A DNA stretch of 64,000 nt, taken from NCBI GenBank assembly GCA_023404095.1, contig JAEYDD010000041.1:1-64000 (forward strand). Direction: 5' to 3'. Both the position numbers and the translations under genes were made by a program. The stretch comes from Pseudomonadota bacterium. GTDB lineage: Bacteria > Pseudomonadota > Alphaproteobacteria > Rhizobiales > Rhizobiaceae. Position 1 is the first letter of the stretch, and every line of letters starts with the position of its first letter. Shown one piece after another: positions 1-10,492 of the stretch. The notes under the pieces are model-generated. The model saw only the letters and a program-made list of their open reading frames with translations. It was not told the origin of the DNA and ran no database searches.

Positions 1-727
<727 letters not shown>

Positions 728-795
728 TTGCTCCACCTTTAGGTTATTGGGGCCAGACAGGCAATGAAGCCGCCGATGAAAGCTATGTACACTCT

Positions 796-812
796 TTGTT
801 CTCTTTTGGCAA
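796..812 (-). promoter_or_regulatory. Candidate LexA/SOS operator of recA (TTG-N11-CAA)
   Basis: The 17 bp read TTG, eleven bases, CAA. This matches the TTG-N11-CAA form reported for the Rhizobium etli recA operator. One half also reads GTTC, matching half of the GTTC-N7-GTTC alphaproteobacterial SOS box; the other half (GCAA) does not. The position, 69-85 bp upstream of the recA ATG, fits a promoter-overlapping site. The motif is short, so this is an inference from spacing and context. Confidence 0.5.
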
Positions 813-958
813 CCGCACACCATGCAATTGATTAGTTTCGCATTTCCGGGGCGTGTTCGCGTTATGTTTTCAACGCCGTGGAAGACAGTATACCACCGCA
901 TCCGCGACGACCAAAACCGTGTTGCCGGTGCGAATCGGCTGATTGCGGGAGCGGCACG

Positions 959-1906
959 ATGACCGGGACTTCCATCCTCGTTCTCGGCGGCGCCCATGTG
1001 GACCGGCGTGGTCGCATCCATGGCGATACGGTCCCCGGCGCCAGCAATCCGGGGAGCTGGTTCGTGGAGGCCGGCGGCGGCGCCTTCAATGCCGCGCGCA
1101 ACCTTTCCCGCCTCGGCCATGCCGTCCGCCTGATTGCGCCGCGCGGCGGCGATGCCGATGGCGAGATCGTTGCTGCAGCCGCCCTTGCCGCCGGCGTCGA
1201 GGACACGCCCTTCACCTTCCTGGACCGCGCCACGCCGAGCTATACGGCGATCATCGAGCGCGACGGCAACCTGGTGATCGCGCTTGCCGACATGGAGCTC
1301 TACCGGCTGTTTTCCCCGCGCCGGCTGCAGCAGCGCGCCGTGCGCGACGCTTTCGCAAAGGCCGACGCGATCCTGACCGACGCCAACCTGCCGGCAGAAA
1401 CGGTCGTGGCGATCGCCGACACGGCGCACGCCGGCGGAAAGCCGGTCTACGGCATCGCCATCTCGCCGGCCAAGGTCGTCCGCTTCCGCGAAGCGCTTCC
1501 CGCGCTCACCGGCCTCTTCATGAATGAAGCCGAAGCGCGCGCGCTGACGGATGCGCGGCCCGACGATCCTCGGCAGTGGCCAAACCTCCTTCGCGACATC
1601 GGCCTGACGTGCGCGGTCGTGACCCGGGGCAAGGATGCGGCGATCGCCTTCGATCCGACCGGCGTCGCAGCATTGGCGCCGCCTGCCCTGGAGACGCTGG
1701 GCGACGTTACGGGTGCGGGCGATGCGATGGCGTCGGGCTTCCTTTCCGCACGGCTGGAGGGCAAGCCTCTGGCGGCGGCGCTGCGCCAGGGGGCGGCTGC
1801 GGCGCTGATCGCGGTCCGGTCGCCGCTGGCAGTCGCCGAAGAGCTGGAGCCGGACCTGCTCGACCGCGTCACGGGGCTTGTCCCCGAGGCGGAAATGCTG
1901 TCATGA
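959..1906 (+). CDS. psuK: PfkB-family carbohydrate kinase, probable pseudouridine kinase
   Basis: A 315-residue ribokinase/PfkB-fold sugar kinase. The N-terminal ILVLGGAHVDRRG and AGGGAFNAARNLSRLG segments are the substrate-binding signatures. The C-terminal TGAGDAMASG (G252-A-G-D255) is the anion hole and catalytic Asp motif of the family. The family is broad, but the next gene on the same strand is pseudouridine-5'-phosphate glycosidase. The best call is therefore the kinase that turns pseudouridine into pseudouridine 5'-phosphate, giving a two-step cytoplasmic salvage route to uracil and ribose 5-phosphate. I prefer the ATG at 959 over an in-frame start at 878 because GGGAG lies 7 nt upstream and the extra 27 residues are unlike the family. 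Substrate is inferred from context. Confidence 0.85.
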   Translation: MTGTSILVLGGAHVDRRGRIHGDTVPGASNPGSWFVEAGGGAFNAARNLSRLGHAVRLIAPRGGDADGEIVAAAALAAGVEDTPFTFLDRATPSYTAIIERDGNLVIALADMELYRLFSPRRLQQRAVRDAFAKADAILTDANLPAETVVAIADTAHAGGKPVYGIAISPAKVVRFREALPALTGLFMNEAEARALTDARPDDPRQWPNLLRDIGLTCAVVTRGKDAAIAFDPTGVAALAPPALETLGDVTGAGDAMASGFLSARLEGKPLAAALRQGAAAALIAVRSPLAVAEELEPDLLDRVTGLVPEAEMLS

Positions 1907-1981
1907 GACAATGAGAATGCCGGCAACTGCCAATCGACCGCACGCATCGAGGCCGGCGCACAGATGTTCGAGGTAATGAAG

Positions 1982-2908
1982 ATGACCAAATCCGCTTCCG
2001 GGCTGTTGCCAATCGCCTATTCCGCAGAGGTCGCGGCCGCCAAGGAACGCGGCGCTCCGCTGGTGGCGCTCGAATCCACCATTATAACCCACGGCATGCC
2101 CTTCCCCGGCAATCTCGAGATGGCGCGCAGCGTCGAGCGGATCATCCGCGAGGAAGGCGCCGTCCCCGCCACGATCGCCGTCATCGACGGCATCCTGCAT
2201 GTCGGCCTTGACGACGCGGAACTGCAGGCGCTGGCGCAGACGAGCGGCGCGATGAAGCTGTCGCGGGCCGACCTCGCCTTTGCCATCGCCGAACGCCGTA
2301 CCGGGGCCACGACCGTCGCCGCCACGATGATAGCGGCACGACTCGCCGGCATCCGCGTGTTTGCGACCGGCGGCATCGGCGGCGTGCACCGCAAGGCGGA
2401 GGAAAGCTTCGACATTTCGGCAGACCTGGACGAGCTTTCGCGTACCGGCGTCATCGTCGTCTGCGCCGGCGCCAAGGCGATCCTGGACATTCCAAAAACG
2501 CTGGAAGTGCTGGAAACGCGCGGCGTGCCGGTCGTCACCTATGACAGCCCCAGCTTTCCCGCTTTCTGGTCTCGCGATTCGGGACTTGCGAGCCCGCTGA
2601 TGCTGAACAGTCCGGCCGCGATCGCCAATTTCCAGAAGGTGCGCGAACAGTTCGGCATCGACGGCGGCATGCTGGTCGCCAATCCCGTCCCGCAGGAACA
2701 CGAAATCCCCCGCCGCGAGATGGAGATCTACATCGAGCGCGCCCTTGACAATGCCGAGCGAGACGAAATCTCCGGCAAGGCTGTGACCCCGTACCTGCTC
2801 GATACCATCTTCCGCCTCACCGATGGGCGCAGCCTGGCGACCAACATCGCACTGGTGGAGAACAATGCGCGGCTGGCGGCCGAAATAGCGGTGGCGCTGG
2901 CAGACTGA
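1982..2908 (+). CDS. psuG: Pseudouridine-5'-phosphate glycosidase
   Basis: PsuG reversibly splits the C-C glycosidic bond of pseudouridine 5'-phosphate to uracil and ribose 5-phosphate. The protein is about 308 residues, the normal family length. Signatures include ALESTIITHGMPFPGN near the N-terminus, the VHRKAEESFDISADLDEL stretch around the active site, and VVCAGAKAILDIPKTLE with GVPVVTY. Three in-frame ATGs occur at 1964, 1976 and 1982. The last has GAGG at 1970-1973, eight bases upstream, and is chosen here; the choice changes only six residues. It follows the kinase gene by 75 nt with no visible terminator, so the two probably form one transcript. Confidence 0.94.
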   Translation: MTKSASGLLPIAYSAEVAAAKERGAPLVALESTIITHGMPFPGNLEMARSVERIIREEGAVPATIAVIDGILHVGLDDAELQALAQTSGAMKLSRADLAFAIAERRTGATTVAATMIAARLAGIRVFATGGIGGVHRKAEESFDISADLDELSRTGVIVVCAGAKAILDIPKTLEVLETRGVPVVTYDSPSFPAFWSRDSGLASPLMLNSPAAIANFQKVREQFGIDGGMLVANPVPQEHEIPRREMEIYIERALDNAERDEISGKAVTPYLLDTIFRLTDGRSLATNIALVENNARLAAEIAVALAD

Positions 2909-2938
2909 GATCTGCCGGCCGGCGACGCCGGGCCTTCG

Positions 2939-3300
2939 CTATATGGATAGGCGAAAGGCTCGGTTCGAAACCTGTATCGGAATGCCGGAGGGATCCGTCG
3001 CATTGGCGAAGGCATAGCCGTGCGCCCCTTGCATCGGGCCGATTTCAAGACCCGCAACGACGCTATCCCGGCAGATGGCTTCCACGTCTTCCACATCGGA
3101 CACGGACGTCACCGTCGCCTGTCCCAGGCGCGGGCTGCGGGTGGCAGCGTGGAGCATGATGTTCGCGCCGGCATGCCTGCCAGCCAGTTCCACGATGCGG
3201 TCGTCATCCCGGCGGCATACACCGAAGCCGACGAACGCTTATAGAACCGAGCCGCCTCCTGGATATCCCTGATCAGGGGAAGTACCCGGCCGAGCTTCAT
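2939..3300 (-). pseudogene. VOC/glyoxalase-family protein, broken by a one-base frameshift
   Basis: The start MKLGRVLPLIRDIQEAARFY (3300-3241) is a typical vicinal-oxygen-chelate first strand and helix. The open frame then runs into unrelated Arg/Ser-rich sequence and stops. In another frame, beginning at 3238, the protein resumes as AFVGFGVCRRDDDRIVELAG and continues to HGYAFANATDPSGIPIQV and a TAG at 2939. Joining the two frames needs one extra base at about 3239-3240 and gives a VOC protein of about 120 residues, the usual single-module length. The cause is either a real single-base deletion or an assembly error. No substrate can be named. It lies convergent to psuG and just downstream of cckA on the same strand. 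Confidence 0.75.
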
Positions 3301-3344
3301 CAGGCCCTTCGCTCGAAAACGGGCCGAGCGCGGGCGAACCGGTG

Positions 3345-5957
3345 CTATCCGTCCAGCATCTCGCGCACCGCCTCGGCCAGTTGCTTCAGCGAGAACGGCT
3401 TCGGCAGGAAGCCGAATTTCGCGTCCGCAGGCAGGTTGCGGGCAAAGGCATCCTCGGCATAGCCGGAAACGAAGATGAACTTCAGGTCGGGATAGTTCTT
3501 GCGCAGCTCGCGCAGCAGCGACGGGCCGTCCATTTCAGGCATCACGACGTCGGACACAACGATATCGACCGCGCCGCCGAGTTCTTCCATGATATCGAGC
3601 GCCTCCACCCCGGAGCCCGCCTCGTGCACGGTGTAGCCGCGGGTTTCCAGCATGCGCTTGCCGCCGCGGCGCACCGCCTCTTCGTCCTCGACGAGCAGGA
3701 CCACGGCCGAACCGGTCAGGTCGCGCGGCTCCTTGGCGGGCTCGGTTGCCGGCGCAGGAACGGCGCGCTGCACAGCCTCGCCGCCGGACACGCCAGGGGC
3801 CTGCAGCGCGGGTGCGGGAATCTCTTCGACATGGCGGGGCATGAAGATGCGGAACGTGGTTCCTCGACCCACTTCCGAATCGACGAAGATGTAGCCTCCG
3901 CTCTGCTTGATGATGCCGTAGACCATCGACAGGCCGAGACCGGTCCCCTTGCCAACTTCCTTGGTGGTGAAGAAGGGCTCGAAGATCTTGTCGCGGATTT
4001 CCGGCGGAATGCCGGTGCCCCTGTCCATGACGTCGATCTCGACATAGTCGCCTTCCGGCAGTTCGCGGTAGCCGAGCGCCGGCACGTCCGCCGCCTCGAC
4101 GTTGCGCGTGCGGAACGTGATGGTTCCCCCGTCCGGCATCGCATCGCGGGCATTCACCGCCAGGTTGACCAGCACCTGTTCGAACTGGCCGAGATCCGTC
4201 TTCACCGGCCAGAGGTCCCGGCCGTAGTCGACCTCGATCTTGACGTTGGTGCCGGTCATCCGGTCGACCAGCATGCGCAGGTCGCCAATCACGTCGGTCA
4301 TCTGCAGCACGGTCGGGCGCATGGTTTGCTTGCGCGAGAACGCCAGCAACTGGCGCACCAGCACCGCCGCCCGGTTGGCGTTGCGCTTGATCTCCATCAG
4401 GTCGGCAAAGCTGGCATCGGCAGGCCGCGCCGACAGGAGCAGATGATCCGAAGAAAGCAGGATCGCCGTCAGCACGTTGTTGAAGTCGTGCGCGATGCCG
4501 CCGGCAAGCGTACCGACCGCGTTCATCTTCTGCGTCTGCGCCATCTGCTTCTCGAGCGCCTTCTGCTCGGTGATCTCGACCGCATAGACGATCGCGGCCT
4601 CTTCGGGCGACTGGTCGTTCTGGTCAATGACGGCGTTCACATAAAAGCGGAAATGGCGCCCCTCGTCGCCCGGAAGCAGCGAATCGATCGGCGCGATATC
4701 GCCCTGCCGGTCGCGCGCCGCCTCAAGCGCCGCCGCCAGCCGCGATCGGTCGGTCGTGTGCACGATGCTTTCCAGTCGTGCACCCTTGTCGATGTCGTCA
4801 CGCGACACGACGCCGGAGAACAGCTTCAGGAACGGCGCGTTCGTGCGCAGGATTCGCCCGTCGCCGTCGACCGAGGCGATTGCCATCGGCGTGTTGTTGA
4901 AGAAGCGCGTGAAGCGCATGGCGGCCACCGAGGCCGACTGGTCGCTTTCATCGGCAACGTCGCGCGCAAGCACGATGGTCCGGCTTTCTCCGGGCGCGCC
5001 GTCGCGGTTGGCGGTGACGCGGTGAACAAGACGGACCGGCAGGCTCTGGCCGTTGGACTTGCGCAGGTCCAGGTCGAGCACCTCTGTCTTCTTCGCCCCC
5101 GGCTCGGCCTGTACCGACTGCACAAGCGCCAGCCCCTCGCCCGCGATCAGATCGCCTATCGACAGCGACCCGGGATGGAATTTCGTCAGGTCGATGCCGA
5201 GCCAGTCGGCCAGCGTCGCATTGAGATAGACCACCTCGCCCTTGCGCCCGGCGGAGAAGAAACCGGCCGGCGCATGGTCCAGATAGTCGATCGCGTTCTG
5301 CAACTCCTTGAAGAAGCGCTCCTGATCGTCGCGTTCGGATGTGATGTCGGCGATCTGCCAGACATAGAGCGACGGACCGCTCCTTTCGCGATTGGGCAGG
5401 ACCCGCGCCTTGAGTCGGTACCAGCGGGCGCTGGTTCCACCCGCAGAAGCGGGATTCAGCGGCTTCAGCAGCCGGAATTCCTCAGCCCCCTCCTTGCCCT
5501 CGTGCAGGCCGTTGGTCAGGCGGTAGACCGATTCGGTGGCTTCCCGATCGCGCGAGAACAGCGTCTCCAGCGTCTGTGCCTCGTTCTCGTGGGCGGCACC
5601 GGTGAGCGCGCCGTAGGCCGCATTGGCATAGATGATGCGTCCCTTGCGGTCGGTAATCAGCGTCCCTTCCGGCTGCGTATCGACGAAAGTACGGGCCAGT
5701 TCGTCCGGACGCGACTGCGGCATGATCTCGATGAAACCGATCATGGCCGAGACGAAGAAAAAGATGCCCACCATCGCGAGCACGCCGAGAATGCCGAGCA
5801 CAATCTCGTTCTCGAGCTGGTTCTTGAAGAGAATGAAGGCGCCCGCCGATGCGGTCAGCACGATCGCCAGAAGCACGATCCGCAGGATCACGCCCGGCCG
5901 GCTGCTCCGCTCGACGATCGGTGCGTGATACTCAACCTCCTGCCGGATCTTAGACAT
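3345..5957 (-). CDS. cckA: Cell cycle hybrid histidine kinase CckA
   Basis: An 870-residue membrane hybrid kinase. Two N-terminal membrane segments (about residues 24-45 and 51-75, separated by only a few residues) are followed by PAS-like regions (about 90-470), the dimerisation/phosphoacceptor helix with LAGGIAHDFNN (His490), a HATPase domain with VNLAVNARDAMPDGG and GTGLGLSMVYGI, and a C-terminal receiver with VSDVVMPEMDG (Asp803). This order, the short loop between the membrane helices and the length are those of alphaproteobacterial CckA. CckA passes phosphate through ChpT to CtrA and CpdR to control replication and division. The ATG at 5957 opens MSKIRQEVEYHAP. CckA assignment rests on architecture and size; a different CckA-like hybrid kinase is the only real alternative. 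The gene is monocistronic here, divergent from the FliO-like gene. Confidence 0.9.
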   Translation of the reverse strand: MSKIRQEVEYHAPIVERSSRPGVILRIVLLAIVLTASAGAFILFKNQLENEIVLGILGVLAMVGIFFFVSAMIGFIEIMPQSRPDELARTFVDTQPEGTLITDRKGRIIYANAAYGALTGAAHENEAQTLETLFSRDREATESVYRLTNGLHEGKEGAEEFRLLKPLNPASAGGTSARWYRLKARVLPNRERSGPSLYVWQIADITSERDDQERFFKELQNAIDYLDHAPAGFFSAGRKGEVVYLNATLADWLGIDLTKFHPGSLSIGDLIAGEGLALVQSVQAEPGAKKTEVLDLDLRKSNGQSLPVRLVHRVTANRDGAPGESRTIVLARDVADESDQSASVAAMRFTRFFNNTPMAIASVDGDGRILRTNAPFLKLFSGVVSRDDIDKGARLESIVHTTDRSRLAAALEAARDRQGDIAPIDSLLPGDEGRHFRFYVNAVIDQNDQSPEEAAIVYAVEITEQKALEKQMAQTQKMNAVGTLAGGIAHDFNNVLTAILLSSDHLLLSARPADASFADLMEIKRNANRAAVLVRQLLAFSRKQTMRPTVLQMTDVIGDLRMLVDRMTGTNVKIEVDYGRDLWPVKTDLGQFEQVLVNLAVNARDAMPDGGTITFRTRNVEAADVPALGYRELPEGDYVEIDVMDRGTGIPPEIRDKIFEPFFTTKEVGKGTGLGLSMVYGIIKQSGGYIFVDSEVGRGTTFRIFMPRHVEEIPAPALQAPGVSGGEAVQRAVPAPATEPAKEPRDLTGSAVVLLVEDEEAVRRGGKRMLETRGYTVHEAGSGVEALDIMEELGGAVDIVVSDVVMPEMDGPSLLRELRKNYPDLKFIFVSGYAEDAFARNLPADAKFGFLPKPFSLKQLAEAVREMLDG

Positions 5958-6226
5958 CGCCCTCTCTCTTGGCCTGAAACTCCTGAAGGCCGCGCGGCGC
6001 GGGAGCCATTGGAATCACTTTAGCTTTTTGAGGGAAACCCAAAAAGCAAAGGAATGAAAGCTGCAAGGCCCAATTCACAGGGAATATCGCTCGCTCACGT
6101 CTAAGTCCCGGCCGCCGATTGCGTGGGCCGGTCGCAGCCGCTAGAGGACAACCTGCCCGCCGAACTTGTGCGAGCCCGAAAAAAGCCGTCAAGTGAACGC
6201 AACCTGTGACCAAGGAGTTAGCCTTC

Positions 6227-7282
6227 ATGTTCGAGGAGACCATCGCTCAACACGGCACGAAGTTCCTGGTTGCCGCACTCGCTGTTCTGATTGGCCTGGC
6301 TTGCCTGGCGCTGGTGCTTTGGATCGTCCGCCGCCGCCCGTCTTCGCCCTTCATCCGTGGCGGGCGCAACCGCCAGCCCCGTCTTGCCGTGCTGGATGCC
6401 GCCGCCGTGGATACGCGCCGCCGGCTCGTCCTGGTCAGGCGCGACGACGTCGAACACCTGCTGATGATCGGCGGACCGACGGACATCGTCATCGAAAGCC
6501 GCATCCTCGCCCCAGCGCAGGCCGACGCACAGGAAACGGCGCCTTCTGGTATCGTCGCTGCGCCCATGCCGGGCGAGCAGAAGCCGGCAGAACCGTCGAT
6601 TGCCGCAATGCCCCCCGCCCGGGAATCGGCACCGGCCGCGGTTGCGGATCGCCCCGCCCCCGCCGCGATGCCTGTTCCGCCAGCGCCCGCCGTGGTGCGC
6701 ACGACCGCGGCCGTCCTGCCGCCGCGCGCCGAACAGGCCGCGCCGCCCACGCCGGCAAGCGGTATCTCGGCAATGGGGAACATGCTCTACGGCGCAGACA
6801 CCGGCCCCGCGGTGGCTACGCCCCGCGCGAGCCAGCCGGAGCCTGCGGTCGCGCCTGCCCGCCCTGCGCCGGCCGCCCCGTCGATCCAGCCGCCCCATGC
6901 GCCCGCGCCGTCGCTCGAACGCAATGCCATCGACGCACTCGATCGCGCCCGCGACCGCGTCCTGACGAGCCCGGTCGGCACCGGCAGCGAACGCCTTGCA
7001 ACTCAGGTCATGCCCACGCCGTCACCGGCGCAGCCACAGTCTCCGGCCGTCGCACCGCAACGATCGGCGGTCGAAAACGCAGCGCTCGTCAGCGAGTTCG
7101 AACGCATCCTGGAGCAGGAAATCGCTACCGCCCCGCCCCGCAGCATCGGAAGCGTCGCGCCTGGCATGCGAACGGAACCCGCAGCGCCCGACGCAGGCCC
7201 GCAACAGCCCAAAAGCCGCGAGGAAACCGAAGCCGAGATGGCACGCCTGCTCGGCGAGATATCGGTCACCCGTAACTCCTGA
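6227..7282 (+). CDS. FliO-like membrane protein with Pro/Ala-rich tail
   Basis: A 351-residue protein. One membrane helix (about residues 13-35, rich in Ala/Leu/Val) is followed by a basic patch (VRRRPSSPFIRGGRN). A compact region then reads RLAVLDAAAVDTRRRLVLVRRDD and HLLMIGGPTDIVIES, which is the FliO/FliZ domain signature seen in many Rhizobiales proteins encoded beside cckA. From about residue 95 onwards it is low-complexity Pro/Ala/Arg, ending in a short acidic helix with EETEAEMARLLGEIS. The ATG at 6227 has AAGGAG nine bases upstream, better than an in-frame ATG at 6206. No other flagellar gene is nearby, so a role in flagellar export is doubtful despite the domain name. Confidence 0.7.
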   Translation: MFEETIAQHGTKFLVAALAVLIGLACLALVLWIVRRRPSSPFIRGGRNRQPRLAVLDAAAVDTRRRLVLVRRDDVEHLLMIGGPTDIVIESRILAPAQADAQETAPSGIVAAPMPGEQKPAEPSIAAMPPARESAPAAVADRPAPAAMPVPPAPAVVRTTAAVLPPRAEQAAPPTPASGISAMGNMLYGADTGPAVATPRASQPEPAVAPARPAPAAPSIQPPHAPAPSLERNAIDALDRARDRVLTSPVGTGSERLATQVMPTPSPAQPQSPAVAPQRSAVENAALVSEFERILEQEIATAPPRSIGSVAPGMRTEPAAPDAGPQQPKSREETEAEMARLLGEISVTRNS

Positions 7283-7487
7283 AACGGTTTCAGCAGCGCC
7301 GAACGGATGATTTCGGCACCGATCGTGCCGCGACCACCGCTGCCGCCACACCAAGCCGGTGCCGCACCGGTGATCGCTAGCCACAGGTGATCACGAGCCG
7401 CATCGGCAGTCACCCCGGGCCGGCGGAAGCAACAGCCCATGGGCGCCCGCTGATTCCATCAACGAACAATCATACCCTTCGAAACTG

Positions 7488-7519
7488 AAAAGCCCGCCGA
7501 ACACAGCCGGCGGGCTTTT
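7488..7519. terminator. Bidirectional intrinsic terminator
   Basis: A perfect 12-bp stem (AAAAGCCCGCCG with CGGCGGGCTTTT) closes an 8-base loop, with T tracts in both directions. It lies between the FliO-like gene (plus) and the dksA-type gene (minus), so it can end both transcripts. The 205 bp between 7283 and 7487 hold nothing I can identify. Confidence 0.85.
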
Positions 7520-7605
7520 GTTCGCCCCATTTTACCGGGACAGACTGGACGCTTGAGCAATGTGGCCTTCGGCGTAACGACCTCCTCGTCGCACGCTGTC
7601 GGCCA

Positions 7606-8025
<420 letters not shown>

Positions 8026-8399
8026 CGCGATTCTCCTGAAGAACATCTCAAGGGCGCTGTATATCCCTCTGAAAGAGCCGATTCAAGCCTGACTGATCTT
8101 GTAAAACGATTTTTGAATCTGCTCGAAATTCAGACTATCAGGCTAATATTTCATCACGATAACAGCAGCTTGCAACTTTCGGCCGTTTGAACGGTTCGCG
8201 CCGGGTCCGTCGCGCCCTCCACAGGGATGTTCACCGTTCCTTCCGCCGGTGCCTCATCGGCCTGCGGCACCGACAAGTAACGGGTGGCCGATCTATTTGG
8301 TTCCCCGCCTTGCCAGGGAAGCAAAATGAGTTGATCTTTTTTGCCTGGGGATCGAAAACGAAACGCGAAAGCAGCGAAGCGGGCAAAGGGGAACCGGAC
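8026..8399. other. Divergent promoter region, dksA / sixA-like
   Basis: A 374-bp stretch, AT-rich near 8100-8165, between two divergent genes. It must hold the dksA leader and promoter and probably the promoter of the phosphatase gene. I see no clear -35/-10 pair, operator or hairpin that I would defend. Confidence 0.5.
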
Positions 8400-8924
8400 T
8401 TGGTAACGACGGCAACAGGCGTCTACAGATTGTACCTGCTCAGGCATGCCCGCGCAGGCTGGGCTTCCCCCGGACAAACCGATTTCGACCGAACGCTTGA
8501 CGATGAGGGCTATGCGGAAGCGGAAGTGATCGCCGCCGAAATGGCCGACCAGGGCTATCATCCGCAGCTCGTCATCTCTTCCACCGCCATCAGGTGCAAG
8601 GAGACGGCCGAACCGCTGCGCCGCGCCTTCGGCGAGGACCTGCCGATCCAATATGTCGACACGCTCTATGGAGGCACGATCGAGTCCTATGCGGAAGTCG
8701 CCTTTGCCGCTCGGGAAGAGACGGCCGTGCTGATCGTCGGGCACAATCCGATGATGGAGGAATTCTTCCGGGTCGTCGTTGGCCAGCCGATCGCCGATGC
8801 GACCGCGCCGAACGGTTTCCCGACGGCAGCGCTTGCCACGATCGACTTCGACCGCCGGCCGAGCGACAGGGACTATTCGGGCGGCCGCCTCTCCTGCTTC
8901 ATGACGCCGCGCTCCAGCCGCTGA
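8400..8924 (+). CDS. SixA-like histidine phosphatase family protein
   Basis: A 174-residue member of the histidine phosphatase (phosphoglycerate mutase-like) superfamily. The N-terminal YLLRHARAGW supplies the catalytic His in the RHG-type motif (here RHA, as in SixA). LVISSTAIRCKETAEPL is the second signature, and VLIVGHNPMMEEF carries the second catalytic His. Size and the RHA variant place it with SixA, which removes phosphate from Hpt-domain histidines in E. coli, but the real substrate is unknown. A TTG at 8400, with AAGGGG eight bases upstream, gives a start just before the domain; the frame is open further upstream to 8187, but that extension is basic and unlike the family. Confidence 0.8.
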   Translation: MVTTATGVYRLYLLRHARAGWASPGQTDFDRTLDDEGYAEAEVIAAEMADQGYHPQLVISSTAIRCKETAEPLRRAFGEDLPIQYVDTLYGGTIESYAEVAFAAREETAVLIVGHNPMMEEFFRVVVGQPIADATAPNGFPTAALATIDFDRRPSDRDYSGGRLSCFMTPRSSR

Positions 8925-9013
8925 GGGACTGGTAGCGGCATTTCCGTCTGTCCTCGCCTTTTACCCGCCGCCGCCGGCACCTATATCGCCATTGAAGCCG
9001 ACTGACGTGGAAG

Positions 9014-10492
9014 ATGCGATTGCCCACACTGACCAACCTTGCTGACGATGCGCTGATCGCACTCGACAATCTGGGCGACCGCGCCGCCAGCCTTGTGAAC
9101 CCCACGATCAGACTCGGCGTCACAGGCCTTTCCCGCGCCGGCAAGACCGTGTTCATCTCCTCGCTCGTCCATAATTTGCTGAACGGCGGCCGCCTGCCCC
9201 TGTTTGAACCCATGCGCTCCGGCCGCATCTCCCGCGTCCGCCTGGAGCCGCAGCCCGACGACGCCGTACCCCGCTTCCAGTACGAGGACCACGTCCGCGC
9301 GCTTGTGGGCGAACGGATCTGGCCGGATTCGACGCGCGCGATCTCGCAGTTGCGCATAACGCTCGACTACGAAAGCGCCAGCGGCTGGGGAAGGCTGTGG
9401 TCACCCGGCCGCCTTTCGGTCGATGTCATCGACTATCCGGGCGAATGGCTGCTGGACCTGCCCCTGCTCGCCCAGGACTTCCGCACCTTCAGCGAGACGA
9501 CGATCGCGCTCGCGCACACGGGTGTCCGCCGCATCCTGTCGGCGGAATGGTTCTCCGCCATGGCGCTTTCCGATGCCCGCGCGCCTGCAGAGGAAGCCGA
9601 TGCGCGCAGGCTGGCGGAAGCCTTCACGTCTTATCTGAGAGCCTGCAAGTCCGACGAGCGATCTCTGTCCACGCTGCCGCCCGGCCGCTTCCTGATGCCA
9701 GGCGACCTTGAAGGCTCGCCGGCGCTCACCTTCGCGCCGCTGCCGAAACTGCCGGAAGGCCGGGCACCGAAGGGGTCGCTCTGGGCCATGATGGAACGCC
9801 GCTACGAGGCCTACAAGGCCCATGTCGTCAAGCCGTTCTTCCGGGAACATTTCGCGCGCCTGGATCGCCAGATCGTGCTGGTCGACGCTCTGCAGGCCGT
9901 CAACCGCGGCGCCGAGGCCGTGCAGGATCTCGAACGCGCGCTGGGCGACGTCATGGCGTGCTTCCGCCCCGGCGCAAACGGATTCCTGTCCTCGTTCCTG
10001 ACGCGCCGCATCGATCGCGTGGTGGTGGCGGCGACCAAGGCTGATCACCTGCATCACGAAAGCCATCCGCACCTGGAGGCGCTGACGCGCCGGCTGGTCG
10101 ATCGGGCGATCACCCGCATCGGTCTCAGCGGGGCGGGCGTGGAAGTCATGGCGCTGGCGTCGGTCCGTGCGACCCGCGAGGCGACGGTCAAGCAGGACGG
10201 CACGACGCTTCCCGTCATCGTCGGCACACCCATGGCAGGCGAGCGCATCAACGGCGAGACCTTCGACGGAAAGCGAAAAACCGCCATATTTCCCGGCGAC
10301 TTGCCGGAGAATCCGGATTCGTTTTTTCAAGCCGTTGAATCGAATTCCGAAGAACCGCTGGCGCCGACGCTCAACTTCGTCCGCTTCCGTCCGCCGGAAA
10401 TGGAAGCACCCGGCGGCGAGCTGAGGCTCGCAATCCCCCACATCCGGCTCGACCGCGCGATGCAGTATCTGATCGGAGACCGGCTGGCATGA
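9014..10492 (+). CDS. ycjX: YcjX-family GTP-binding protein
   Basis: A 492-residue cytoplasmic P-loop protein of the YcjX family, an atypical GTPase class linked to stress responses. IRLGVTGLSRAGKTVFISSL contains the Walker A (GLSRAGKT). VDVIDYPGEWLLDLPLL is a modified G3 segment, and VVVAATKADHLHH the G4-like NKxD equivalent (TKAD). The family is normally encoded just before a YcjF membrane protein, as here: the stop overlaps the next start by four bases (ATGA), implying translational coupling. Its biochemical role is poorly known; a link to the Psp envelope-stress response in enterobacteria does not transfer directly, since no psp genes are present. The ATG has only a close GGAAG, so the start is moderately supported. 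Confidence 0.9.
   Translation: MRLPTLTNLADDALIALDNLGDRAASLVNPTIRLGVTGLSRAGKTVFISSLVHNLLNGGRLPLFEPMRSGRISRVRLEPQPDDAVPRFQYEDHVRALVGERIWPDSTRAISQLRITLDYESASGWGRLWSPGRLSVDVIDYPGEWLLDLPLLAQDFRTFSETTIALAHTGVRRILSAEWFSAMALSDARAPAEEADARRLAEAFTSYLRACKSDERSLSTLPPGRFLMPGDLEGSPALTFAPLPKLPEGRAPKGSLWAMMERRYEAYKAHVVKPFFREHFARLDRQIVLVDALQAVNRGAEAVQDLERALGDVMACFRPGANGFLSSFLTRRIDRVVVAATKADHLHHESHPHLEALTRRLVDRAITRIGLSGAGVEVMALASVRATREATVKQDGTTLPVIVGTPMAGERINGETFDGKRKTAIFPGDLPENPDSFFQAVESNSEEPLAPTLNFVRFRPPEMEAPGGELRLAIPHIRLDRAMQYLIGDRLA

Noticed and set aside
3342..6023. An 893-codon open frame on the plus strand
   Set aside because: It lies entirely antisense to cckA, is full of Arg/Gly/His/Gln typical of reversed GC-rich coding sequence and shows no domain; the minus strand has all kinase motifs.
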